Positions 24,478-33,886 of a DNA stretch of 64,000 bases are shown piece after piece. Both the position numbers and the translations under genes were made by a program. Positions within the stretch are counted from its first letter, which is position 1, and every line of letters begins with the position of its first letter. The notes beneath the pieces were generated by a model, which did not search any database, was not told the DNA's origin, and worked only from the letters and a program-made list of their open reading frames with translations. Origin of the DNA: Pseudomonadota bacterium (lineage in GTDB: Bacteria > Pseudomonadota > Alphaproteobacteria > Azospirillales > Azospirillaceae); the NCBI GenBank assembly GCA_023411035.1, contig JAEYPE010000224.1:21272-85271 (forward strand). The letters are read 5' to 3'.

Positions 24478-26955
24478 ATGCTCCCTCCCTCCCCCCTCCT
24501 CCCCGCCAACGTCCTGGGCTGGTTCCGGTCGCGGGGATGGGCGCCGCACCCGCACCAACTCGCCATGGTGGAGGCGGCTGAGGCCGGGGACAGCGCTTTG
24601 CTGATCGCGCCAACCGGCGGCGGCAAGACTCTGGCGGGGTTCCTGCCTTCGCTGATCGATCTGGCAGAGCGCCCGCGCGACGGGCTCCACACGCTCTACA
24701 TCTCGCCGTTGAAGGCGCTCGCGGTGGACATCCAGCGCAATCTGGAGGACCCCATCGCGGAGATGCGGCTGCCCATCCGCACCGAGACCCGCACCGGCGA
24801 CACCCCCGAATCCAAGCGGCGGAGGCAGCGGGCGCACCCGCCGCACATCCTGATGACAACGCCGGAAAGTCTGGCGCTGATGATCGCCTACGCCGACGCG
24901 GCGACGCTCTTCCGGCACCTGCGCTGCGTCATCGTGGACGAGTTGCACGCTCTGGCCGGGACCAAACGCGGCGACCTGCTGGCGCTGGGGCTGGCGCGGC
25001 TGGCCCGTCTGGCGCCGCAGGCCCCGCGGGTCGGACTGTCGGCCACGGTGGCTGAACCGGCGCAGCTTCTCGCCTGGCTGTCCAGGACCGAGCGGGCGGA
25101 TGGCGGCGACGTGCGGCTGGTCACCGGCCGGGCCGGCGCCTCCGCCGAGGTGGAGATCCTGACGACCCGCGAGCGGCTGCCCTGGGCCGGGCACATGGCC
25201 GTTCACGCGCTGAAGGAGGTGTACCAGCGCATCCGCGCCCACCGCACCACGCTGGTCTTCGTCAACACCCGCGCCCAGGCGGAACTGGTCTTCCAGGAAC
25301 TCTGGCGCCTCAACGACGACAACCTGCCCATCGCGCTCCATCACGGCTCGCTGGCGGCGGAGCAGCGGCGCAAGGTGGAGGCCGCCATGGCGGCGGGAAA
25401 GCTGCGGGCGGTGGTGGCGACGTCCTCGCTCGACCTCGGCATCGACTGGGCGGCGGTGGATCTGGTGGTGCAGATCGGCGCGCCGAAGGGGGCGAGCCGG
25501 CTGGTCCAGCGCATCGGGCGCGCCAACCATCGGCTGGACGAGCCCAGCCGCGCCCTGCTCGTCCCCGCCAACCGCTTCGAGGTGCTGGAATGCCGCGCCG
25601 CCGTGGATGCCGTGGCCGCCATGAGCCTGGACGGCGAGCGGCCCCGCCCCGGCGGGCTGGATGTGCTGGCCCAGCACATGCTCGGCATGGCCTGCGCGGA
25701 GCCCTTCCGGCCCGACGATCTGTATGACGAGGTGGTCTGCGCCGCGCCCTACGCCGGGTTGGCGCGGGACGAGTTCGACGACGTGCTGGAATTCGTGGCG
25801 ACCGGCGGCTACGCGCTCGGCAATTACGAACGCTTCCATCGCCTGAAGCTGCGCGAGGACGGGCGCATGGCGGTGTCCGGGCCGGCGGTGGCGCGGCAGT
25901 ACCGCATGAACGTCGGCACCATCACGCAGGAGGCCATGCTGCGCGTGCGCCTGAACCGCGGCCCGGTGCTGGGCGAGGTGGAGGAGCATTTCATCCAGGG
26001 GCTCACCCCCGGCGATACCTTCGTCTTCGCCGGCCAATTGCTGAAGTTCCTCGGCATCCGGGAGATGGAGGCGCAGGTCGCCAAGGGCGGCACCGGGGAA
26101 CCGAAGGTCCCGGCCTACGCCGGCGGGCGGCTGCCGCTGACCACCGCGCTGGCCGACCGGGTGCGCGCCATGCTGGCCGACCCGGCGCAATGGCCCGGCC
26201 TGCCGGAGGACGTTCAGGAATGGCTGCGGCTCCAGCGCTGGCGCTCGGTCCTGCCCGCGCGCGGCGGGTTGCTGGTGGAGAGCTTCCCCCGGGGCGGCAA
26301 GCGCTTCCTCGTCGTCTACGCCTTCGAGGGGCGGAACGCGCACCAGACCTTGGGCATGCTGCTGACCCGGCGGATGGAGCGGATGGGCTGCGGCCCGCTG
26401 GGCTTCGTCGCCACCGACTATGCGCTGGCGGTCTGGTCCCTGCGGACACCCAAGGACATGGATGGGCTGTTCGGCCAGGACATGCTGGGCGACGATCTGG
26501 AAGCCTGGATGGACGAGTCCTCCATGCTGCGGCGGACCTTCCGCAACGTGGCGCTGATCACCGGGGTCATCGACCGCCGCCATCCGGGACAGGAGAAGTC
26601 GGGGCGGCAGGTGACCTTCTCCTCCGACCTGATCTACGACGTGCTGCGCAAGCACGACCCCGGCCATGTGCTGCTGCGCGCCACCCGCGCCGACGCGGCG
26701 GGCGGGCTGACCGACGTGCGGCGCCTTTCGGACTTCCTGGCGCGGGTGAAGGGCCGCATCACCCACAAGGATCTGGACCGCATCTCCCCCCTCGCCGTGC
26801 CGGTCATTCTGGAGATCGGACGGGAGCGGGTGGACGGCTCCGCCACCGACGAGCTTCTGGAGCAGGCCGCTGCCGGTCTGGCCGCCGATCTGGTGGAAGA
26901 AGCGATGCCGGAACTCGGTTCTCCGGATGACTCCCAAGGCCGTCTGGCGTTGTGA
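24478..26955 (+). CDS. ligase-associated DNA damage response DEXH helicase
   Basis: An 825-residue superfamily 2 helicase of the Lhr-like, ligase-associated type. Motif I is APTGGGKT, motif Ia region YISPLKALAVDIQRN, motif II DELH, motif III SATV, and motif VI QRIGRANHR; a winged-helix and C-terminal region follow. The pairing with pdeM directly downstream is the hallmark of this system. In other bacteria the operon also carries an ATP-dependent DNA ligase and an MBL-type exonuclease, both absent from this window. The role is DNA repair, inferred from family context. Confidence 0.92.
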   Translation: MLPPSPLLPANVLGWFRSRGWAPHPHQLAMVEAAEAGDSALLIAPTGGGKTLAGFLPSLIDLAERPRDGLHTLYISPLKALAVDIQRNLEDPIAEMRLPIRTETRTGDTPESKRRRQRAHPPHILMTTPESLALMIAYADAATLFRHLRCVIVDELHALAGTKRGDLLALGLARLARLAPQAPRVGLSATVAEPAQLLAWLSRTERADGGDVRLVTGRAGASAEVEILTTRERLPWAGHMAVHALKEVYQRIRAHRTTLVFVNTRAQAELVFQELWRLNDDNLPIALHHGSLAAEQRRKVEAAMAAGKLRAVVATSSLDLGIDWAAVDLVVQIGAPKGASRLVQRIGRANHRLDEPSRALLVPANRFEVLECRAAVDAVAAMSLDGERPRPGGLDVLAQHMLGMACAEPFRPDDLYDEVVCAAPYAGLARDEFDDVLEFVATGGYALGNYERFHRLKLREDGRMAVSGPAVARQYRMNVGTITQEAMLRVRLNRGPVLGEVEEHFIQGLTPGDTFVFAGQLLKFLGIREMEAQVAKGGTGEPKVPAYAGGRLPLTTALADRVRAMLADPAQWPGLPEDVQEWLRLQRWRSVLPARGGLLVESFPRGGKRFLVVYAFEGRNAHQTLGMLLTRRMERMGCGPLGFVATDYALAVWSLRTPKDMDGLFGQDMLGDDLEAWMDESSMLRRTFRNVALITGVIDRRHPGQEKSGRQVTFSSDLIYDVLRKHDPGHVLLRATRADAAGGLTDVRRLSDFLARVKGRITHKDLDRISPLAVPVILEIGRERVDGSATDELLEQAAAGLAADLVEEAMPELGSPDDSQGRLAL

Positions 26956-27644
26956 TGACCATGGAAACGACGATGATCCTGAGGGGCGCGGCGCTGGCCC
27001 CCGATCCCTCCGGCGCGCTGCTCTGGCCGGCGGAGCGGACACTGGTGGTTGCCGACCTGCATCTGGAGAAAGGCTCCGCCTTCGCGGCGCGCGGGCGGAT
27101 GCTGCCGCCCTACGACACGCGGGCGACGCTCGACCGGCTGAGCGAGCTTGTGGATAGGCTGCGCCCGGAACGGGTGATCTGCCTGGGCGACAGCTTCCAC
27201 GACTGCCGCGCCGCTTCCCGTATGGAGGCCGGCGACGTGGCGCGGCTACGGGACCTGACCGGGCGGGTGGCGGACTGGCTGTGGGTCACCGGCAACCACG
27301 ATCCGGAGCCGCCGGAGAGCTTCGGCGGACGCATCCTGGATGAGCTGACGCTCGGCCCGCTGACCTTCCGGCACGAGGCGGTGCCCGGCGCCGCGGGGGA
27401 ACTGTCCGGGCATCTGCACCCGGTCGCCGCCGTTCTGGTGCCGGGACGGCGGGTACGGGAACGCTGCTTCGCCTTCGACGGGGGCAAGCTGATCCTGCCG
27501 GCCTTCGGCGCCTATGCGGGCGGGCTGAACGTGCTGGACCCGGCGGTGTCCGGCCTGCTGGCGGAGCGGTTCGAGGTGCATTTGCTGGCCCGCGGCAAGG
27601 TCCACCGCTTTCCGCGCAGCCGGCTGTCACCCGACAAGGCATAA
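26955..27644 (+). CDS. pdeM: ligase-associated DNA damage response endonuclease PdeM
   Basis: A 229-residue calcineurin-like metallophosphoesterase. Metal-binding motifs occur in order: DLHLEKG (D-x-H), GDSFHD, GNHD and GHLHP. The ATG at 26955 overlaps the helicase stop (TGATG); a GTG at 26952 and further ATGs are alternatives. The translational coupling to the helicase and matching family identify it as PdeM. Two hairpins immediately downstream end the operon. Confidence 0.9.
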   Translation: MTMETTMILRGAALAPDPSGALLWPAERTLVVADLHLEKGSAFAARGRMLPPYDTRATLDRLSELVDRLRPERVICLGDSFHDCRAASRMEAGDVARLRDLTGRVADWLWVTGNHDPEPPESFGGRILDELTLGPLTFRHEAVPGAAGELSGHLHPVAAVLVPGRRVRERCFAFDGGKLILPAFGAYAGGLNVLDPAVSGLLAERFEVHLLARGKVHRFPRSRLSPDKA

Positions 27645-27650
27645 GAAGAC

Positions 27651-27720
27651 GCCCGGAGAGCCGGGGGAACTCTCCGGGCGAGTGGTTCTGCCGGAACCGG
27701 CGGTGAGACGTCCGGCAGAA
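27651..27720. terminator. two hairpins between convergent pdeM and fasciclin genes
   Basis: The first hairpin pairs GCCCGGAGAG (27651-27660) with CTCTCCGGGC (27670-27679). The second pairs TTCTGCCGGA (27686-27695) with TCCGGCAGAA (27711-27720). Neither has a long T run, but both stems are perfect and they lie between convergent stops, so a bidirectional transcript end is likely. Confidence 0.6.
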
Positions 27721-27746
27721 GGGACATCGGTCAATTCGGGATGACG

Positions 27747-28238
27747 TCAGTTCGGCATGATGACGGTGTCGATCACATGGATGACGCCGTTCGACGCCGT
27801 GATGTCCGGCTTCACGACCTTCGCGTTGTCCACCATCACGCCGCCCTTCGTTGCGTCGATGTCCACGGTGGTGCCCTGCACGGTCTTCGGCGTCGCCGTC
27901 TTGCCGGCGATATCGGCCGAGGTCACCTTGCCCGGCACCACATGATAGGTGAGCACGGAGCGCAGCTTGTCGCGGTTCTCCGGCTTCAGAAGATTCTCGA
28001 CGGTGCCCGCCGGAAGTTTGGCGAACGCCTCGTCGGTCGGGGCGAAGACGGTGAAGGGGCCGCCACTCTTCAGCGTGTCCACGAGACCGGCGGCCTGAAC
28101 GGCCTGGACCAGCGTCTTGAACTGGCCCGCCGACACGGCGGTGTCCACGATGTCCGCCGCTTTCGCGGCGGTGGCGGCGGCGAAGGACAGCGGCAGGGCG
28201 ACGGTGGCGGCGGTCAGCAGCCGCGACAGGCGAGACAT
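27747..28238 (-). CDS. secreted fasciclin-domain protein
   Basis: A 163-residue protein with a signal peptide (ending near KAADI, residue about 28) and a single fasciclin (FAS1) domain: FTVFAPTDEAFAKLP, LLKPENRDKLRSVLTYHVVPGK, and the terminal NGVIHVIDTVIMP. FAS1 domains mediate adhesion or matrix binding; single-domain secreted forms are common in proteobacteria. GGAGG precedes the ATG at 28238. It is a stand-alone gene divergent from the photolyase. Confidence 0.92.
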   Translation of the reverse strand: MSRLSRLLTAATVALPLSFAAATAAKAADIVDTAVSAGQFKTLVQAVQAAGLVDTLKSGGPFTVFAPTDEAFAKLPAGTVENLLKPENRDKLRSVLTYHVVPGKVTSADIAGKTATPKTVQGTTVDIDATKGGVMVDNAKVVKPDITASNGVIHVIDTVIMPN

Positions 28239-28517
28239 GACATTCCTCCGTTGAATTGGGCGCTCAATGGGTTTCCTTCTCTCCCCCGACCGTGGAACCG
28301 GCGCCGTCGGCCGCCGAGCCTCCGGTCCCACGTCGTGGCAGCGAAGGCGGAAATAGCGTCGCAAGAACAGCGGTCAATAGGATTTCCCCAGGAAAAATTT
28401 TTCTCTCCCCGGTGATCCGGAGCGAATCCCGGCGCGTACCAAGACCCATTCTCCGCAGCCGTAGACTGCGGCGTTTTGGCATGCCCGTTCTTCTGTCCAT
28501 TTCCTTACAGTTGGCCA

Positions 28518-29975
28518 ATGAAGACCGATCAAGCACCCATTATCGTCTGGTTCCGAAGCGATCTTCGCCTTGCCGACAACCCGGCTCTGACCGCCGCGGC
28601 GGTGGACGGCGCTCCCGTCATCCCGGTCTATATCCGGGAGTTGGACCACGACGATCCCTGGCTGCCCGGCGGCGCCTCCCGCTGGTGGCTGCACGGCAGC
28701 CTGGAACGGCTGGGCAAGGCGCTGGGTGAACTCGGTTCCCCCCTGGTGCTGCGCAGCGGCGACCCGGCCACGGTGCTGGAAGCGCTGGCGGACGAAACCG
28801 GTGCGGACACGGTGCTGTGCAACCGGCGCGCCGGCCCCACCGCCATCGCCCGCGACCGCCAAGTGGGACGGCGGCTGACCGCGCGCGGCGTGACGGTGCA
28901 CCCCCACAACGCCGCCCTGCTTTACGAGCCGGGAACCATACGCACCAAATCGGACACGCCCTTCCGGGTGTTCACGCCCTTCTGGAAGGCGCTGCTGTCC
29001 ATGCCGGAACCGCCGCGCCCCACCCGCGCGCCCTCCCGGCTGACGCCGCCTTCCAAGCCGGTGTCCAGCGAGTCCCTGAAGGATTGGGGACTGCTGCCCA
29101 CCGCGCCGGATTGGGCCGGCGGCCTGCGGGACCGCTGGACGCCCGGCGAGGACGCGGCGCGCGAACGGCTGGCCGATTTCCTGGACGGTCCGGTCGCCGC
29201 CTACCCGACGGAGCGCGACCGTCCGGACCATGACGGAACCTCCGCCCTGTCCCCCCATCTCGCCTTCGGGGAGATCGGGCCGCGGCAGATCTGGCACGCC
29301 ACGCGCCACGCCGCCGCCCAGCGGCATGAGTTGGCCTCCGGCGCCGACGCCTTCCTGCGGGAACTGGGCTGGCGGGAGTTCAATCATCACCTGCTGCGCG
29401 AGGAACCCGACCTGCCCAATGCGCCGCTGGACGCGCGCTTCACCCATTTCCCATGGCGGACGGACGAGGCTGGGCTGCACGCCTGGCAGCGGGGACGTAC
29501 CGGCTATCCGATCGTGGATGCGGGCATGCGGCAGCTCTGGCGGACCGGATGGATGCACAACCGCGTGCGGATGATCGTCGGCTCCTTCCTCATCAAGGAT
29601 CTGCTGATCCCCTGGCAGCAGGGGGAGGCGTGGTTCTGGGATACGCTCGTCGATGCCGACATCGCCAACAACGCGGGCAACTGGCAGTGGGTGGCCGGCT
29701 GCGGCGCCGACGCGGCCCCCTTCTTCCGTGTCTTCAACCCGATCCTTCAGGGCGAGAGGTTCGACCCGGAAGGCGATTACGTCCGGCGCTTCGTCCCGGA
29801 ACTGGCGAAGCTGCCCAGCCGCTGGATTCACAAGCCCTGGCAGGCGCCGGACGATGCGCTGCGGCAGGCCGGGGTGAGGCTCGGCCACAACTATCCGCGC
29901 CCCATCGTGGATCACGGCATCGCCCGCAACCGCGCTCTGGCCGCTTTCGAGGACATCAGGAAATCCGGCGATTGA
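28518..29975 (+). CDS. phrB: deoxyribodipyrimidine photolyase
   Basis: A 485-residue FAD photolyase, close to the usual 470-residue length. The N-terminal antenna domain begins IIVWFRSDLRLADNPAL; the C-terminal FAD domain has GWREFNHHLL, TGYPIVDAGMRQLW, GWMHNRVRMIVGSFL and ANNAGNWQWVAG. This pattern fits class I cyclobutane pyrimidine dimer photolyases; a cryptochrome cannot be excluded from sequence alone. The ATG at 28518 (MKTDQAP) gives the standard N-terminus, though the ribosome site is weak. Its location near the helicase/PdeM pair groups DNA repair genes. Confidence 0.9.
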   Translation: MKTDQAPIIVWFRSDLRLADNPALTAAAVDGAPVIPVYIRELDHDDPWLPGGASRWWLHGSLERLGKALGELGSPLVLRSGDPATVLEALADETGADTVLCNRRAGPTAIARDRQVGRRLTARGVTVHPHNAALLYEPGTIRTKSDTPFRVFTPFWKALLSMPEPPRPTRAPSRLTPPSKPVSSESLKDWGLLPTAPDWAGGLRDRWTPGEDAARERLADFLDGPVAAYPTERDRPDHDGTSALSPHLAFGEIGPRQIWHATRHAAAQRHELASGADAFLRELGWREFNHHLLREEPDLPNAPLDARFTHFPWRTDEAGLHAWQRGRTGYPIVDAGMRQLWRTGWMHNRVRMIVGSFLIKDLLIPWQQGEAWFWDTLVDADIANNAGNWQWVAGCGADAAPFFRVFNPILQGERFDPEGDYVRRFVPELAKLPSRWIHKPWQAPDDALRQAGVRLGHNYPRPIVDHGIARNRALAAFEDIRKSGD

Positions 29976-30019
29976 TCGCGGCGAAGCCGCGAAATCGGCT
30001 GCCATGCGTTTTCATTCCG

Positions 30020-30048
30020 CCGTCACGGGAGTGCAAAGATACCGTCAC
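30020..30048 (+). promoter_or_regulatory. possible Pho box upstream of phoX
   Basis: CCGTCAC occurs at 30020-30026 and 30042-30048, exactly 22 bp apart, which is two 11-bp PhoB repeat periods; the middle repeat would be degenerate. It lies about 65 bp upstream of the phoX start, where PhoB would act. The match to the CTGTCAT consensus is partial. Confidence 0.4.
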
Positions 30049-30113
30049 AGGCCGCCGTTAAGGTGCGCCCGCCCCTATCCAGATTACTTCGCGGAAAGAG
30101 ACGAGGCGCACCG

Positions 30114-32147
30114 ATGGACACCCATGACCTGCCCCGGAAGGGCACCAAGTATCTGACCTTCGAGGGCCGGGAGGACATCGGCTCCAACCCGTCCGACAAC
30201 CCGACCATGGGCGACGTCATCAACGCCCGCCTCGAGCGCCGCGACCTGATGCGCGGGATGCTGACCGGTGCGGCGGTCGGCGCCCTGATCGGCCCGGCGG
30301 CCCTGCTCTCCTCGACCCGCGAGGCCGAGGCCGCGACCACCGGCGCGGCGCGCCCGGCCAAGGCCAGCTTCTCCTTCCGGGAGGTTCCGCACGGCGTGGA
30401 CGCCACCCACCACGTCGCCGCAGGCTACGACGCCGACATCCTGATCCGCTGGGGCGACCCGGTGGTGCCCGGCGCGCCGGTCTTCGACCCGATGAACCAG
30501 TCCGCCGAGGCGCAGTCCAAGCAGTTCGGCTACAACAACGACTTCGTCGGCTATGCCCCGCTGCCGCTGGGCTCCAAGTCGCCGGACCGCGCGCTGCTCT
30601 GCGTGAACCACGAATACACCGACGAGGAGGTCATGTTCCCCGGCGTCGGCGTGGAGCAGCAGAAGGGCAAGTTCGCCCGGATGACAAGGACCCTGGTAGA
30701 CATCGAGATGGCCGCCCACGGCGGCACCGTCATCGAGATCCGCAAGGTCCGCGGCAAGTGGGTGACCGACCCGAACTCCAAGTACAACCGCCGCATCACC
30801 GGCGAGACGGTCTGCGCCATCACCGGCCCCGCCGCCGGCCATGCCCTGATGAAGACCGGCTACGACCCGACCGGTACGAAGGTCCGCGGCATGCTGAACA
30901 ACTGTGCCGGCGGCATGACGCCGTGGGGCACATGGCTGTCGGCGGAGGAGAACTTCAACGGCTATTTCTGGGGCAAGGTCGAGGACACCAACCCGAACGC
31001 CAAGGCGCTGAAGCGCTACGGCTTCCCCGGCGAATGGTACAACTGGGGCGTCCATCACGACCGCTTCGACATCGCCAAGGAGCCGAACGAGTCCAACCGC
31101 TTCGGCTGGGTGGTGGAGATCGACCCCTATGACCCGGCCTCGACCCCGAAGAAGCGCACGGCGCTGGGCCGCTTCAAGCACGAGGCCTGCCAGATCGCGG
31201 TCGGCAAGGACGGTACCGTGGTCGCCTACACCGGCGACGACGAGCGGTTCGACTATGTCTATAAGTTCGTCGCCGCGAAGACGTTCGACCCATCGAACCG
31301 TGCCGCCAACCTGGACATCCTGGAGACGGGGACCCTCTACGTGGCGAAGTTCAAGGCCGACGCCTCGGTCGAATGGCTGCCGCTGGTCCACGGCCAGGGT
31401 CCGCTGACCGCCGACAAGGGCTTCCCCGATCAGGCCACGGTGCTCATCAACGCCCGCCTCGCCGCCGACGCGCTGGGCGCCACCAAGATGGACCGCCCGG
31501 AGGACATCGAGGTGAACGCGGTGACCGGCAAGGTCTACGTCATTCTCACCAACAACTCCCGCCGCAAGCCGGAGCAGGTGGACGCCGCAAACCCGCGCGC
31601 CGCGAACAACTGGGGCCACATCGTCGAGATCATCCCGGAAGGCGGCGACCACGCCTCCACCAAGGGCGAGTGGACGATCCTGATCCGCGGCGGCAACCCG
31701 GCGGACGAGAAGGTCGGCGCGCAGTTCCACGCCGACACCACGGCCAACGGCTGGTTCTCCTGCCCGGACAACGCTGCGGTGGACAACCGCGGCCGCCTGT
31801 GGATCACCACCGACCAGGGCGAGAACTGGAAGAAGGCATCCGGCACCGCCGATGGCGTCTGGGCCGTGGAGACCGAGGGCGACCTGCGCGGCCTTTCCAG
31901 GATGTTCTTCCGCGTGCCGGTGGGTGCCGAGATGTGCGGCCCCTGCTTCACCCCTGACGACAGGACCCTGTTCGTCGCCGTGCAGCACCCGGCCACGGAC
32001 GGCGTGGACCAGTGGGAGGGCTTCAAGGGCAAGCTCTCCTCCTTCGAGGACCCGGCGACCCGCTGGCCCGACTTCAAGCCCAACATGCCGCCGCGCCCAT
32101 CGGTGGTCGCCATCACCAGGAAGGACGGCGGCGTGATCGGTCTCTGA
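30114..32147 (+). CDS. phoX: PhoX-family phosphatase
   Basis: A 677-residue protein of the PhoX (DUF839) family of calcium/iron-dependent alkaline phosphatases. A twin-arginine signal is visible at about residues 40-65 (ERRDLMRGMLTGAAVGALIGPA), unusually far inside because the family keeps a leader beginning MDTHDLPRKGTKYLTFEG. Family segments include CVNHEYTDEEVMFPG, NCAGGMTPWGTWLSAEENFNG, GRFKHEACQIAV and RPEDIEVN. The ATG at 30114 has GAGG upstream. A possible Pho box and a downstream terminator make it a single-gene phosphate-starvation unit. Confidence 0.9.
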   Translation: MDTHDLPRKGTKYLTFEGREDIGSNPSDNPTMGDVINARLERRDLMRGMLTGAAVGALIGPAALLSSTREAEAATTGAARPAKASFSFREVPHGVDATHHVAAGYDADILIRWGDPVVPGAPVFDPMNQSAEAQSKQFGYNNDFVGYAPLPLGSKSPDRALLCVNHEYTDEEVMFPGVGVEQQKGKFARMTRTLVDIEMAAHGGTVIEIRKVRGKWVTDPNSKYNRRITGETVCAITGPAAGHALMKTGYDPTGTKVRGMLNNCAGGMTPWGTWLSAEENFNGYFWGKVEDTNPNAKALKRYGFPGEWYNWGVHHDRFDIAKEPNESNRFGWVVEIDPYDPASTPKKRTALGRFKHEACQIAVGKDGTVVAYTGDDERFDYVYKFVAAKTFDPSNRAANLDILETGTLYVAKFKADASVEWLPLVHGQGPLTADKGFPDQATVLINARLAADALGATKMDRPEDIEVNAVTGKVYVILTNNSRRKPEQVDAANPRAANNWGHIVEIIPEGGDHASTKGEWTILIRGGNPADEKVGAQFHADTTANGWFSCPDNAAVDNRGRLWITTDQGENWKKASGTADGVWAVETEGDLRGLSRMFFRVPVGAEMCGPCFTPDDRTLFVAVQHPATDGVDQWEGFKGKLSSFEDPATRWPDFKPNMPPRPSVVAITRKDGGVIGL

Positions 32148-32189
32148 CCGAACGCATGACCGCTCCATAACGAAGCGACGCGCGCCTGA

Positions 32190-32229
32190 AAGGGTGGCCC
32201 CCACGTCCGGGGCCGCCCTTCTTCTTTTC
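32190..32229 (+). terminator. rho-independent terminator after phoX
   Basis: A 12-bp stem (AAGGGTGGCCCC with GGGGCCGCCCTT, one G-T pair) is followed by CTTCTTTTCT. It separates phoX from the zur promoter. Confidence 0.85.
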
Positions 32230-32249
32230 TGGTCAGAGCATCCGGCAAT

Positions 32250-32262
32250 GTTATAAAATAAC
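32250..32262 (+). promoter_or_regulatory. Zur box overlapping a -10 element
   Basis: The palindrome GTTAT-AAA-ATAAC ends three bases before the zur ATG. TATAAA within it can serve as the -10, which would start the transcript at or next to the ATG and let Zur block its own promoter. No Shine-Dalgarno lies upstream of the start. Confidence 0.7.
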
Positions 32263-32265
32263 GCC

Positions 32266-32750
32266 ATGACCGCCGTCCCCCACCCTGCCACCGGCCACGA
32301 CCACACGCACTGCATCGCCGACGCGCTGATGCGCGCCGACGTCCTGTGCGCGGAACGGGGCGCGCGGTTGACCGCGCTGCGCCGTCAGGTTCTGGAACTG
32401 GTCTGGAACAGCCACAAGCCGCGCGGCGCCTACGCCATCCTGGAAGACCTCAGCCAGCGGGAGGGCAAGGCCGCCGCCCCGCTGACCGTCTACCGTGCGC
32501 TGGAATTCCTGGTGGAACAGGGGCTGGTCCACCGCATCGAATCGCTGAACGCCTACATCGGCTGCGCGGCACCGGGGGCCGTCCATTCCGGGCAGTTCCT
32601 GGTGTGCGAGACCTGCGGCAACGCCGTGGAGATGGACGACCCGCGCATCCGCGCCGCCATCGGCACCATCGCCGCCGAGCGCGGTTTCCAGGTGAGCCGC
32701 CCCACCGTCGAGGTGCGGGGCACATGCACCGACTGCCAGGAGAACACCCC

Positions 32751-32754
<4 letters not shown>
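32266..32754 (+). CDS. zur: Fur-family zinc regulator Zur
   Basis: A 162-residue Fur-fold repressor. The winged helix has LTALRRQVLELVW and LTVYRALEFLVEQGLVHRI; the dimer domain keeps two CxxC pairs (CETC and CTDC) for a structural zinc and HSGQFLVC. The N-terminal His-rich stretch and coupling to a COG0523 GTPase support Zur over Fur. The ATG at 32266 lies directly after a Zur-like palindrome and lacks a Shine-Dalgarno, suggesting a leaderless mRNA. Its stop overlaps the GTG start of the next gene. Confidence 0.88.
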
Positions 32755-33875
<1,121 letters not shown>

Positions 33876-33886
33876 CGGTTGCCCTC

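Noticed and set aside
24460..27042. 860-codon minus-strand frame opposite the helicase
   Set aside because: Shadow of the helicase, which has all SF2 motifs.
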